Origin: Acinetobacter sp. WCHA55
Lineage (GTDB): Bacteria; Pseudomonadota; Gammaproteobacteria; Pseudomonadales; Moraxellaceae
Assembly: GCF_002165305.2 (NCBI RefSeq)
Contig: NZ_CP032286.1
Location: 2,542,001-2,606,000 of the forward strand
Direction of reading: 5' to 3'
DNA length: 64,000 nt
Below, in pieces: positions 26,522 to 37,789 of this stretch. The notes below the pieces were generated by a model that was not told the origin of the DNA, did not search any database, and saw only the letters and a program-made list of their open reading frames with translations. Positions within the stretch are counted from its first letter, which is position 1; every line of letters starts with the position of its first letter. A program made the translations under genes and the position numbers.

Positions 26522-28021
26522 TTAATTATTTTCTTGCATATCATCATGCTCAATGCGGCGACCATGGGTCAAAATCCAGTTACGCTCTGCATATTTTTTC
26601 GTTTTATAGTAATAAGCAATACCTAAGCCAATAAACCAAATTGGAGAGAACGCCAACGAAATCATAGTGTCATGATCGAGTGCCAAAATCGCCACCACAA
26701 AGATTAAGAACAACAAGGTAAACCATGCCATAAAACGTCCACCCGGCATTTTATATGCTGACTGTTCATGCAGTTCAGGCGCTTTTTTACGATAAGCCAA
26801 GTACGACAAAATAATCATGGCAAAGGTGAAAATACACAAAATCGAGGTGAAGGCTGAAATGATGATAAATGCCGTCATGACATTCGGCACAATAAATAGA
26901 ATCGACGTTCCTACCACCACACAGAACATCGAGAACATTAAGCTCAGTACAGGCACTTTGCTTTTCGACAGTTTGGCAAAACTTTTCGGTGCATCTTTTT
27001 CTACCGCTAAACCAAACAACATACGACTGGTGGCAAACACCCCACTGTTCGCTGAAGACATGGCAGAGGTTGCCACGACAAAGTTGACAATACTGGCTGC
27101 TGCAGGCAAGCCAATCAACGTAAACATTTCAACAAATGGGCTCTTGTCTGGAGAAATCTGCGACCAAGACGTGACTGCGATAATACAAACCAAAGCACCG
27201 ATATAGAACAATAAAATGCGCAATGGAATTGAGTTAATCGCGCGTGGTAAAGCATGATGTGGATCTTTGGTTTCTGCCGCTGTAGTACCCACCAATTCAA
27301 TACCGACAAAAGCAAATACCGCAATTTGGAAACCGGCCAAAAAGCCCGTTAGACCATAAGGGAATAGCGACTCTTTCTCGACCACATGGGCCAAAGATGC
27401 TTTCACACCATCTGGAGAGACAAAACCAATCGTTATCAGATAGACACCCACCAAGAGGAACATAATGATCGCGATAATTTTAATTAAAGCAAACCAGAAC
27501 TCTACTTCACCAAACAGTTTTACCGCAACAAAGTTCAATAAAGTCAAAATGGCAATGGAGGTGAAAGCGGGTATCCATGCGGGGAGATCGGGATACCAAA
27601 ACTGTGCATACCCTCCAATCACAATCACATCTGCAATTGCAGTGACAATCCAACTCAGCCAGTACGACCAACCCAAAAAGAACCCTGCCCATGGCCCCAA
27701 ATATGCCGTTGCAAAATCAGCAAAAGATTTATAGTTGGTATTGGACAGCAATAACTCCCCCATCGCACGCATGACGAAGAAGAAGAAGAAACCAATAATT
27801 AAATAGGTCAGAATAATGGATGTGCCTGACACAGCCAACGTCTTACCCGATCCCATAAAGAGACCTGTACCAATCGCACCACCAATCGCAATCATCTGAA
27901 TATGACGATTGGTCAGTGAACGTTGCAGTTGTTCTTCCTCAACTGACGCGTAATGATGTCCACCCAGTAAATCACCGTCTAAAGGCTCTTTTTGTTGATG
28001 GGTTTGTTTTCCATTCATCAT
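26522..28021 (-). CDS. cycA: D-serine/D-alanine/glycine-type amino-acid permease
   Basis: APC-superfamily proton symporter, 499 residues and 12 predicted helices. The helix-1 signature IAIGGAIGTGLFMGSGKTL and the opening LQRSLTNRHIQMIAIGG are those of the AAT family (CycA, GabP, AnsP). Best match by memory is CycA, because of the LLLSNTNYKSFADFATAYLGPWAGFFLGWSYW-type region and the racemase neighbour. The cytoplasmic N-terminus has a Glu-rich 35-residue lead. It would import D-Ala, D-Ser, Gly or L-Ala. Substrate choice is inference. Confidence 0.8.
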   Translation of the reverse strand: MMNGKQTHQQKEPLDGDLLGGHHYASVEEEQLQRSLTNRHIQMIAIGGAIGTGLFMGSGKTLAVSGTSIILTYLIIGFFFFFVMRAMGELLLSNTNYKSFADFATAYLGPWAGFFLGWSYWLSWIVTAIADVIVIGGYAQFWYPDLPAWIPAFTSIAILTLLNFVAVKLFGEVEFWFALIKIIAIIMFLLVGVYLITIGFVSPDGVKASLAHVVEKESLFPYGLTGFLAGFQIAVFAFVGIELVGTTAAETKDPHHALPRAINSIPLRILLFYIGALVCIIAVTSWSQISPDKSPFVEMFTLIGLPAAASIVNFVVATSAMSSANSGVFATSRMLFGLAVEKDAPKSFAKLSKSKVPVLSLMFSMFCVVVGTSILFIVPNVMTAFIIISAFTSILCIFTFAMIILSYLAYRKKAPELHEQSAYKMPGGRFMAWFTLLFLIFVVAILALDHDTMISLAFSPIWFIGLGIAYYYKTKKYAERNWILTHGRRIEHDDMQENN

Positions 28022-28424
28022 GTTTTCACTCCAATTTACAACCCAATGGGTGTAAATATGGGACTCAGATTTAGATAATTCCTTATTTCATCTCAGTCCA
28101 AAATTAAGCTACATATTATTTTTCAATAACATTAATTTTTATTATTCAGCGCCACACTATTCATCTCTTTATGGCGACAAAATAATACTCACACAGGCTG
28201 CAAAACCCATGCCTAATTTAATTATTTAATATAAAAAAACAACAACTTAATAAAAACAAAATGCAAAACCACCCATCGATTATAAGTACACTTATAATCG
28301 ACAGATGAAAATATTGAATTAATATTTTTCTCAATATCCATATATTCAATTCCATTGAAAATTAATTTAACGACTTAAGTTCGATAAACCACCATCATCA
28401 CATTTAATAAATTGACTGAAATCA
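28022..28424. promoter_or_regulatory. Promoter region of the permease with a 12-bp palindrome
   Basis: No gene is visible in 403 bp. A perfect palindrome, TCGATTATAAGT / ACTTATAATCGA with a 2-base centre (28276-28301), stands out. It lies 255 bp upstream of the permease and about 125 bp past the astE stop. No T-run follows on either strand, so an operator is more likely than a terminator. The astE transcript has no clear terminator of its own here. Confidence 0.5.
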
Positions 28425-29417
28425 TCAAGGATGAACCTCAGTTAAGATCAGTCCTGCTCTTAATCCCTTTTTCACTTGAGTATTCGGAAATAAAATTCGA
28501 ACCTGCTCAGGTGCAGTCACATATGGTTTGCCCTGTTGCAGAGCAATCACGGCATCGGTTTCGAACACGGAAAAATTAGGCGCAGAATCTGCCAAATTAA
28601 GCTGGAAGTCATCTTCAGTTTTAATGATCGAATCAACGACTCGAAAAGTTTGAATGGCTTGTTTTTGACGGATAGGTAAGACTTGTTTACTCACCACGGC
28701 GCGAAGCACATGATTAATTGCGGCGAAAGCTGCCAGATCATTTTGTCCAAAGGGTTTAGCATGACCAAGTTCTAGCGTCGAACTGGCCGCTTGAAACTGA
28801 GAGCTGCTAAAGTGTGTAAAAGTACGACCTACAGCATTGTGATACACCAAAGCATCCAATTCCGCAGCGTTTAGGCTGTCTAACATCGCAGCATCATAGT
28901 CATGGGTTTGATAAGGAAATAAGGCAAAAGTCGGCAACAAAGATGGGCGAATCGCGGTATGCAAATCGTAATGATAGCGTCGTACTTGAGCTGGACTATC
29001 ATTAAAAAAAGCGGTGACGATCTGTTCTAAGACCGCCACCCGCTGCGCTTCAACTGTGTCGGTAAATTGTTGATAGGCCCCGCAGAACATGCGGTTCATA
29101 TCATTTTCAACATAGCGTTGCCCTGTGCGAATCGCGAGAGGGTTACCTAAAATCAGTAATAACTTAACCTTGAGCTCTAATGTCCCTGCAAACAAATCTT
29201 GACTCAGCTGCGCCAACAACTCGATTGGCGCAGTTTCATTGCCATGCACACCTGCGGAAAGCACGACTGCTTTTTCATAAGACTGTTTCGGCGTAAAAGA
29301 TAAAACACCTTCAGCTAACCATTCCCAATGATAATCATGCTGTACGCCATGCATAACTGTCGGGACACGTTGTGCTAAAACATCACCTAGAAAATCTATC
29401 ATCTGCTTTCCCTGCAC
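28425..29417 (-). CDS. astE: Succinylglutamate desuccinylase
   Basis: Final enzyme of the arginine succinyltransferase (AST) pathway, releasing glutamate and succinate from N-succinylglutamate. It is a zinc hydrolase of the AspA/AstE family. The metal ligands are visible in [15 protein letters not shown] (His and Glu) and in [10 protein letters not shown] (His), with the RMFCG substrate loop between them. The 330 residues are standard. It is the last gene of the operon, 6 bp after astB. Confidence 0.93.
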   Translation of the reverse strand: MQGKQMIDFLGDVLAQRVPTVMHGVQHDYHWEWLAEGVLSFTPKQSYEKAVVLSAGVHGNETAPIELLAQLSQDLFAGTLELKVKLLLILGNPLAIRTGQRYVENDMNRMFCGAYQQFTDTVEAQRVAVLEQIVTAFFNDSPAQVRRYHYDLHTAIRPSLLPTFALFPYQTHDYDAAMLDSLNAAELDALVYHNAVGRTFTHFSSSQFQAASSTLELGHAKPFGQNDLAAFAAINHVLRAVVSKQVLPIRQKQAIQTFRVVDSIIKTEDDFQLNLADSAPNFSVFETDAVIALQQGKPYVTAPEQVRILFPNTQVKKGLRAGLILTEVHP

Positions 29418-29423
29418 GATTGC

Positions 29424-30764
29424 TTAACGTTGGAAGTGATACACCGAACCTAAGTTCAAAATTTGCGTCAGTTCATCTAACGCAGTACGGCTTTCAATCA
29501 GCAATTGCGGGTCAGCCAAATCTTGCTGCGCCAATTGGTCACGATAGTACTGATCCACCCACGTATTTAAACGGGTAAACAAGGCATCATTCATAAACAG
29601 GTTTGGATTGATCACGTTAAGCTCTGCTTCATTCACCGCCACACGTAAACGTAAACATGCAGGACCACCGCCATTGCGCATACTTTCACGCAGGTCAAAT
29701 ACCTTGATGTCATCAATCGGCGTACCCATTTGGATCATGTCGTTTAAGTAACCCCATACTGCTGGGTTTTGACGCGATTCTTCAGGCACCACAATGCTCA
29801 TCCCGCCATCGGCACGGGTGAGTAATTGGCTATTGAACAAATAGGTATTGACCGCATCTTTCACAGAAACACGCTGATCTGGCACTTCAATGGACACGAA
29901 TTCTTGACCCAAGCGCGCCATTTTTTCGCGAATTTCTGACAATGCTTCAGACTGATTCAAAAATGCATGCTGATGGTGGAACAAGACGTTCTGGTTACTC
30001 ACTGCAATCACGTCGTTGTGGAAGACACCTTGGTCAATCACATCGGGATGCTGCTGTATAAATACCGTTTGTTCTGCTTTGAGCTGGTGCAAACGTGCCA
30101 CGGCTTCACTCGCCTCAAGAGATTGACGCGCAGGATAGCGTTTCGGGCCAATACCACCGCCAAGGAACTGCTGACCATAGACAAACACTTGCACGCTGGC
30201 TTGATCATAAGCACCGCCTAAACGGTTATGATTCGCCGCACCTTCATCACCAAACAATGCCACAGGTGGCAGTGCCTCGTGATGGGCAAAGTGACGTTCA
30301 TCGTTAAACATCGCTACCATAACACGCGAGGTTGTTTCATGTTCAATCGAACGGTGGAATTTGTTGTTTAAATTCGCCGCAGTAAAATGCACACGACCAT
30401 CAGCACTATCCGCCGACGGTGAAACCGTTGCCGCATTGGCGGTCCACATACAGGATGCTGAACTCAACGCGGATAACAATGCAGGCGAAGTTCGCATCGC
30501 TTGTTCAATCACGCTGTGATCATCACCGCGAAAACCCAATTTGCGTAAAGTCGGGACATGTGGGCGTTCTTGCGGTGCAAATACACCCTGCTTTAAACCC
30601 ATGTCAGCCAAAGCTTTCATCTTTAACAGACCTTGCTTGGCAGCCAACTTCGGGTTGGAAAGATTATTTTGGTTTTTGGTAGATGCCTCGTTTCCGAATG
30701 ACAATCCTGCATAGTGGTGTGTTGGACCGACTAAACCATCAAAATTAATTTCATAGCCTGACAT
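29424..30764 (-). CDS. astB: N-succinylarginine dihydrolase
   Basis: Second enzyme of the AST pathway: N-succinylarginine to N-succinylornithine, two ammonia and CO2. It is an amidinotransferase-fold protein of 446 residues. The family opening [21 protein letters not shown], the catalytic-region segment [15 protein letters not shown] and the C-terminal [14 protein letters not shown] with the nucleophilic cysteine are present. It lies between astD (23 bp) and astE (6 bp). Confidence 0.95.
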   Translation of the reverse strand: MSGYEINFDGLVGPTHHYAGLSFGNEASTKNQNNLSNPKLAAKQGLLKMKALADMGLKQGVFAPQERPHVPTLRKLGFRGDDHSVIEQAMRTSPALLSALSSASCMWTANAATVSPSADSADGRVHFTAANLNNKFHRSIEHETTSRVMVAMFNDERHFAHHEALPPVALFGDEGAANHNRLGGAYDQASVQVFVYGQQFLGGGIGPKRYPARQSLEASEAVARLHQLKAEQTVFIQQHPDVIDQGVFHNDVIAVSNQNVLFHHQHAFLNQSEALSEIREKMARLGQEFVSIEVPDQRVSVKDAVNTYLFNSQLLTRADGGMSIVVPEESRQNPAVWGYLNDMIQMGTPIDDIKVFDLRESMRNGGGPACLRLRVAVNEAELNVINPNLFMNDALFTRLNTWVDQYYRDQLAQQDLADPQLLIESRTALDELTQILNLGSVYHFQR

Positions 30765-30787
30765 TTCTAAACTCCCTTTTTGTCGAC

Positions 30788-33288
<2,501 letters not shown>

Positions 33289-33300
33289 ACCCGTTGCCTA

Positions 33301-34518
33301 TCAAGCGCCAACAAAACGCATGAGCGCACGTTCAAAGCGTTCCAAACCTGTTTCGATGTCTTCAGACGGGATAATTAACGATGGTGTGAAGCGAACGACA
33401 TTTGGACCTGCAACCAGTGCCAATAATCCTTCTTCGCCCGCTAAAGTCACGATATCTTTGGCTTTGCCTGCATATTCAGCTTTCAGTACACAGCCAATTA
33501 ATAAACCTTGACCACGAACTTCTTCAAATAGGCCATAGCGTGCATTTAATTGGTTTAAACTATCTGTAAAAATTTGCGCACGTGTACTTACACCATTCAA
33601 CACTTCTGGGGTATTGATCAAACCAAAGACAGCGTTGGCTACTGCAGACGCCAATGGGTTACCACCATAGGTTGTGCCGTGGTCACCCACCGCAAACATG
33701 TTGGCATATTTGTCAGTCGTGATCATCGCACCAATTGGAAAACCACCACCGAGTGCTTTAGCCGTAGTTAAAATGTCTGGGGTCACATCCGTGTTCATAT
33801 ATGCATATAAAGCACCCGTACGACCGACACCTGTTTGCACCTCGTCAAAAATGAGTACCGCACCATGTTGATCACACAGTTCACGTAAGCCTTTTAAAAA
33901 TTCAGGGCTTGCCGTAATTACACCACCCTCACCTTGAATCGGCTCAACAATCACGGCACAAGTGTCTGCATCAATCGCTTCACGTACTGCGTCTAAGTCA
34001 TTGAATGGTAAGTGGTGAATACCTTCTGGAAGTGGTGCAAAATCTTGTGAATATTTCGGTTGGCCACCTGCCGTAACCGTAAACAAAGTACGACCGTGGA
34101 AAGCATTTTTAAATGCAATAATTTTATTTTTACGTGCAGAGCCTGAAAGTAGGCCTACTTTTCGCGCAAGTTTTAAAGCCGCTTCATTGGCTTCTGCACC
34201 AGAGTTACAGAAGAACACTTTATCTGCAAAGGTGTTTTCAACTAATTGTTTTGCAAGCGCAAGTACTGGTTCATTGGTATAACCATTGCCAATATGCCAG
34301 AGTTTTTGACCTTGTTCGACCAACGCTTTAACTGCCACAGGGTGAGCATGTCCAAGCGCATTGACCGCAATTCCCCCTGCAAAATCGATATATTCCTTAC
34401 CTTGCTGATCCCATAAACGAGAACCTTCGCCACGCACAGGAATAAACTGAGCGGGTGCAAAAACTGGCACCATGTACTGATTAAAATCTTGGCGATTTGG
34501 TTGACTATTCTGGTTCAT
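33301..34518 (-). CDS. astC: Succinylornithine transaminase
   Basis: PLP-dependent class III aminotransferase (ArgD/AstC type), producing succinylglutamate semialdehyde from succinylornithine. The PLP lysine is in [15 protein letters not shown], and [13 protein letters not shown] carries the cofactor aspartate. The ATG at 34518 (MNQNSQPNR) is chosen because AAGGACG lies just upstream. A 22-codon longer frame has no ribosome site and would run into the hairpin region after gdh. That gives about 405 residues. AstC and biosynthetic ArgD are hard to tell apart alone. The operon decides it. Confidence 0.93.
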   Translation of the reverse strand: MNQNSQPNRQDFNQYMVPVFAPAQFIPVRGEGSRLWDQQGKEYIDFAGGIAVNALGHAHPVAVKALVEQGQKLWHIGNGYTNEPVLALAKQLVENTFADKVFFCNSGAEANEAALKLARKVGLLSGSARKNKIIAFKNAFHGRTLFTVTAGGQPKYSQDFAPLPEGIHHLPFNDLDAVREAIDADTCAVIVEPIQGEGGVITASPEFLKGLRELCDQHGAVLIFDEVQTGVGRTGALYAYMNTDVTPDILTTAKALGGGFPIGAMITTDKYANMFAVGDHGTTYGGNPLASAVANAVFGLINTPEVLNGVSTRAQIFTDSLNQLNARYGLFEEVRGQGLLIGCVLKAEYAGKAKDIVTLAGEEGLLALVAGPNVVRFTPSLIIPSEDIETGLERFERALMRFVGA

Positions 34519-34568
34519 GGTTTGTTCGTCCTTAATAAATCTGATGTTGTTCTTTCTAATAATGTGGT

Positions 34569-34584
34569 GTGCCCCGAAGGGCAC
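34569..34584 (-). promoter_or_regulatory. UUCG-capped hairpin between gdh and astC
   Basis: On the minus strand GTGCCC-TTCG-GGGCAC forms a six-bp GC-rich stem with the extra-stable C(UUCG)G tetraloop. It lies 11 bp after the glutamate dehydrogenase stop. No U-run follows, so RNA stabilisation or partial attenuation is likelier than full termination. Confidence 0.65.
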
Positions 34585-34595
34585 GAAACTTCCCC

Positions 34596-35867
34596 TTAAC
34601 CTGGGAAAATTCCTCGTTCTTTACGTGCTTTTAAGATACGTTTACACGCCAAGATGTATGCTGCTGTACGTAGGCTGCACTGCTTTTCGCTTGCAGTGAA
34701 CCAAACGTCTTCAACTGCTGACATCATGAGTTTGTCTAAACGTTGATTAATTTCTTCTTCTGTCCAGAAGTAGCTTGCCATGTCTTGAACCCATTCGAAG
34801 TAACTCACGGTTACACCGCCTGCGTTACACAGTACGTCAGGTACAATCGTGATTTTACGTTCTAAAAGAATGTCTTCTGCCTCTGGATACGTTGGACCGT
34901 TCGCACCTTCCAAGACTAATTTTGCAGTCAATTTTTGCGCACGTTCAGGCGTAATCTGACCTTCTAAAGCCGCAGGAATTAAAATATCCATGTCTACTGA
35001 CCAGAACGCTTCGTCTTCAATTAAAGTCGCATCTGGGAAGCCAGCTACACCTTTATGAATCGCAACGTAGTCTTGTAACTGCTTAACGTCCATGCCTTCA
35101 GCATTAAAGATCGTGCCTGTATGGTCTTGTACACACACCACTTTCGCATTTGCTTTATGGAATAAGTAACCCGCTTCGCTACCCACGTTACCAAAACCTT
35201 GGATCGCTACACGGCTGCCTTCAAGTGCGAGATTGATTTTCTTAGCAACTTCTAAACCAGTCACAAATACACCACGACCAGTTGCACGCACACGACCTAA
35301 AGAACCACCCAAGTGCACAGGCTTGCCTGTCACCACACCTGTTACGGTATGACCTTTAATGCTTGAATAGGTATCCATCATCCAACCCATGATGTCTGGA
35401 TTGGTGCCTACATCTGGCGCTGGAATATCGACTTGTGGGCCAATCACTAGGCTAATTTCGCTGGTAAAACGGCGAGTCAGGCGTTCAAGTTCACGTGGAG
35501 ACAATTTGCGAGGGTCTACACGAACACCACCTTTGGCACCGCCATACGGTAAGTTTAATACCGCAGTTTTAATCGTCATCCACGCTGAGAGTGCCATGAC
35601 TTCATTGAGTTCTACGTCTGGATGATAACGAATACCACCTTTACCCGGTCCACGCGACAAATTGTGCTGTACACGATAGCCTTCAAAGTGCTGGATCGAA
35701 CCATCGTCCATCACGATTGGTACATCAACAATCAAAGCGCGCTTAGGACGCTTTAAAGTATCGATGAATGGAATTAAGTCGTCTTCCAGATATGGCGCAA
35801 CACGGTTAATCTGTGCAAGATAGGTCTGCCAAGCGCCACTATTGTCCATTTCATATGACAAAGACAT
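34596..35867 (-). CDS. Glutamate dehydrogenase
   Basis: Hexameric Glu/Leu/Phe/Val dehydrogenase of 423 residues, deaminating glutamate to 2-oxoglutarate. The catalytic lysine region [19 protein letters not shown], the first binding glycine motif [10 protein letters not shown] and the Rossmann motif [15 protein letters not shown] are present. Being first in line before astC-A-D-B-E it would burn the glutamate made by arginine succinylation, so the operon is set up for catabolism. Cofactor preference (NAD or NADP) is not decided by what I can see. AAGGGAAAC precedes the ATG. Confidence 0.93.
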   Translation of the reverse strand: MSLSYEMDNSGAWQTYLAQINRVAPYLEDDLIPFIDTLKRPKRALIVDVPIVMDDGSIQHFEGYRVQHNLSRGPGKGGIRYHPDVELNEVMALSAWMTIKTAVLNLPYGGAKGGVRVDPRKLSPRELERLTRRFTSEISLVIGPQVDIPAPDVGTNPDIMGWMMDTYSSIKGHTVTGVVTGKPVHLGGSLGRVRATGRGVFVTGLEVAKKINLALEGSRVAIQGFGNVGSEAGYLFHKANAKVVCVQDHTGTIFNAEGMDVKQLQDYVAIHKGVAGFPDATLIEDEAFWSVDMDILIPAALEGQITPERAQKLTAKLVLEGANGPTYPEAEDILLERKITIVPDVLCNAGGVTVSYFEWVQDMASYFWTEEEINQRLDKLMMSAVEDVWFTASEKQCSLRTAAYILACKRILKARKERGIFPG

Positions 35868-36022
35868 GATGTTTCCCTTTGAAAATTTGGTGAATCAAAT
35901 CCATTAAATAGATATGAGACATCACCCGCAGAACACATCGCCTCAGCTCGATGTAACGTTCATGTGAATACTGCTCAATATGCATAGTATGAAAAATCAA
36001 ATTGCGCCAAAAAAGTTGTAAT

Positions 36023-36048
36023 TTTGATTAAAATGAAATAAATTTCAT
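36023..36048. promoter_or_regulatory. AT-rich dyad upstream of the Lrp-type regulator
   Basis: ATGAAAT-aa-ATTTCAT (36033-36048) is a perfect dyad, and TTTGAT (36023-36028) precedes it with ATCAAA partly mirrored behind. It lies 25 bp before the regulator's ATG in the divergent gdh-regulator spacer. AT-rich dyads of this type are what Lrp/AsnC proteins bind. The assignment is inference. Confidence 0.45.
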
Positions 36049-36073
36049 CAAATTGATAACAGGAAAAATCAAA

Positions 36074-36496
36074 ATGAATGATACGGACAGTCAAATCCTC
36101 GGCTTACTGCAAGACAATGCCCGTATATCGATTACCGAGATTGCCAACAAGCTTCGTATCTCTCGAAATACGGTACAAAAGCGTATTGAATATTTGGAAA
36201 CCAGTGGTGTGATTACAGGCTATACGGTGCGGATTAAACCGGGGACTGAGAAAAATAGTATCCGTGCTTGGATGAATATTATGGTCGAAGGCACCAAGAC
36301 CAGTGCTGTGGTCAAAGAGCTTAGAATCGACCCTGCCGTGCATACCTTGCATAGCACCAATGGTAAGTGGGATCTGTTGGTCGAATTGAAGTCTGACAGC
36401 TTAGAGAATTTTGACCGAATATTAGAGCGAATTCGAAATATTTCAGGCATTTACAACACTGAAACCAGCATTTTGCTTTCTACATATAAAGTGTAA
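36074..36496 (+). CDS. Lrp/AsnC-family regulator next to gdh-ast
   Basis: A 140-residue feast/famine regulator: N-terminal winged helix (DTDSQILGLLQDNARISITEIANKLRISRNTVQKRIEYLETSGVI) followed by a RAM effector-binding domain. It is divergent from the glutamate dehydrogenase-ast operon and very likely controls it in response to arginine or a related amino acid. The ATG at 36074 is chosen because ACAGGA lies nine bases upstream. The in-frame TTG seven codons earlier has no ribosome site. The target and ligand are inference. Confidence 0.85.
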   Translation: MNDTDSQILGLLQDNARISITEIANKLRISRNTVQKRIEYLETSGVITGYTVRIKPGTEKNSIRAWMNIMVEGTKTSAVVKELRIDPAVHTLHSTNGKWDLLVELKSDSLENFDRILERIRNISGIYNTETSILLSTYKV

Positions 36497-36547
36497 AGCC
36501 GATAAAGTGAGACCACGTAAATTGCTGAGTTGAAACAAGGATTTGTA

Positions 36548-36598
36548 ATGAAATTATCATATAAAACAGCTCTTTTGGTGGCTTTGTTATTAATGGGT
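36548..36598 (+). pseudogene. 5' remnant of a small membrane/lipoprotein gene cut by the IS
   Basis: An ATG at 36548 has a good ribosome site (AAGG, seven bases upstream) and encodes MKLSYKTALLVALLLMG, a typical signal-peptide or membrane-anchor start. It then enters the left end of the insertion sequence, where the frame stops at 36625 after eight IS-derived codons. The native 3' part is not recognisable beyond the IS right end. The gene was either destroyed or left as a 25-residue hydrophobic peptide. Confidence 0.5.
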
Positions 36599-37637
36599 GG
36601 CTTTGTTGCACAAAGCTGTTCTTAAGGGCTTCTTCAGCAATATAATTTCCAAATGAAGAAGCCTACACACAAAATCTACCGCACAACCAATTGGCCCGCA
36701 TATAACCGAGCTCTCATTAATCGTGGGAATATTGCCATTTGGTTCGATCCAAAAACACAATGGTATGCAGAACCTCAAGGCAAACAAGGTCGAAGTCAAA
36801 CCTACTCCGACATAGCGATTCAATGCTGTTTGATGATCAAATCTCTATTTAGACTTACTTTACGCATGGTCACTGGCTTTGTTCAAAGCTTAATTAAACT
36901 TTGTGGATTAGATTGGACAGCACCAGATTACAGTACGCTTTGTAGAAGACAAAAGCATATTGATATTGCAATTAGTTATCAGAAAAACAGTGATGGGCTT
37001 CATCTACTCGTAGACTCTACTGGCTTAAAGTTTTTGGGCGAAGGTGAATGGAAACGTAAAAAGCATCAGTCTGAATATCGTCGCCAATGGTGTAAACTTC
37101 ATATTGGTATAGATGCTAGAACCCTGCAAATACGAGCCGTTCAGCTCACGACCAACAATGTAAGTGATTCACAGGTGCTTGGGGATTTACTCAATCAGAT
37201 TCCATTGGATGAGCAGATTGACTCCGTATATACCGATGGCGCTTATGACACCAAGCAATGCCGACAGGTCATTGCAGATCGGCAAGCACATGCAGTGATT
37301 CCACCTAGAAAAAATGCCAAGCCTTGGAAAGATAAAAAAGTTCATTCGCTAGAGCGAAATGAATTACTTCGCACTGTTAAACGTTTAGGCAGGACACTAT
37401 GGAAAAAATGGTCGGGCTACCATCAGCGAAGTCTGGTTGAAACCAAGATGCACTGCATCAAATTATTAGGCGATAAACTCAGTGCTAGGAACTTTCAAAG
37501 CCAAGTCAACGAGGTACATGCTCGTATAGCCATTTTAAATAGATTTACAGAATTAGGCCGACCTCATACCCAAGTTGTCACTTAAATTTGAGCAACTTAG
37601 GAAAGCTCTATCTTTAAGGGCTTTATGCAACAAAGCC
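36599..37637 (+). mobile_element. IS5-family insertion sequence (IS903-like)
   Basis: About 1039 bp bounded by imperfect terminal inverted repeats. The left end starts GGCTTTGTTGCACAAAGC (36599) and the right end, read inward from 37637, starts GGCTTTGTTGCATAAAGC, 17 of 18 identical. This end sequence and the single 310-residue transposase fit the IS903 group of IS5. That group usually makes 9-bp target duplications, but the 9-mers flanking this copy (ttaatgggt and catcaaccc) differ. A later rearrangement or a deletion at one side is possible. Confidence 0.88.
36653..37585 (+). CDS. IS5-family transposase
   Basis: DDE transposase of 310 residues with the catalytic triad Asp121 (LLVDSTGLK), Asp195 (VYTDGAYD) and Glu263 (SLVETKMHCIK). 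The N-terminal region (WPAYNRALINRGNIAIWFD) is the DUF772-like/IS5 opening seen in IS903 relatives. The gene is intact, with no frameshift, and fills most of the element, so this copy may still be active. It transcribes in the same direction as the upstream regulator gene and toward the convergent gab operon. Confidence 0.92.
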   Translation: MKKPTHKIYRTTNWPAYNRALINRGNIAIWFDPKTQWYAEPQGKQGRSQTYSDIAIQCCLMIKSLFRLTLRMVTGFVQSLIKLCGLDWTAPDYSTLCRRQKHIDIAISYQKNSDGLHLLVDSTGLKFLGEGEWKRKKHQSEYRRQWCKLHIGIDARTLQIRAVQLTTNNVSDSQVLGDLLNQIPLDEQIDSVYTDGAYDTKQCRQVIADRQAHAVIPPRKNAKPWKDKKVHSLERNELLRTVKRLGRTLWKKWSGYHQRSLVETKMHCIKLLGDKLSARNFQSQVNEVHARIAILNRFTELGRPHTQVVT

Positions 37638-37729
37638 CATCAACCCTCATAACTATAATTTTCATGGTCAGACCAATATTAGACCTTACAATATTTTAAA
37701 ATAAATCAACTCTCCCCTTATACGCCCAT

Positions 37730-37763
37730 AAAAAAATCAGCCTTGAATGGGCAAGACTGATTT
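37730..37763 (-). terminator. Intrinsic terminator of gabTD
   Basis: On the minus strand AAATCAGTCTTG pairs with CAAGGCTGATTT (12 bp, one G-T) around a 6-base loop and is followed by a run of seven Ts. It lies 27 bp past the gabD stop. Confidence 0.88.
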
Positions 37764-37789
37764 CTTTAACTGATGGTTACTGGACTGAC

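Noticed and set aside
29331..29346. Fur-like core (AATGATAATCAT) in the 29.3-kb region
   Set aside because: It lies inside the astE coding sequence, far from any promoter, and is a likely chance match.
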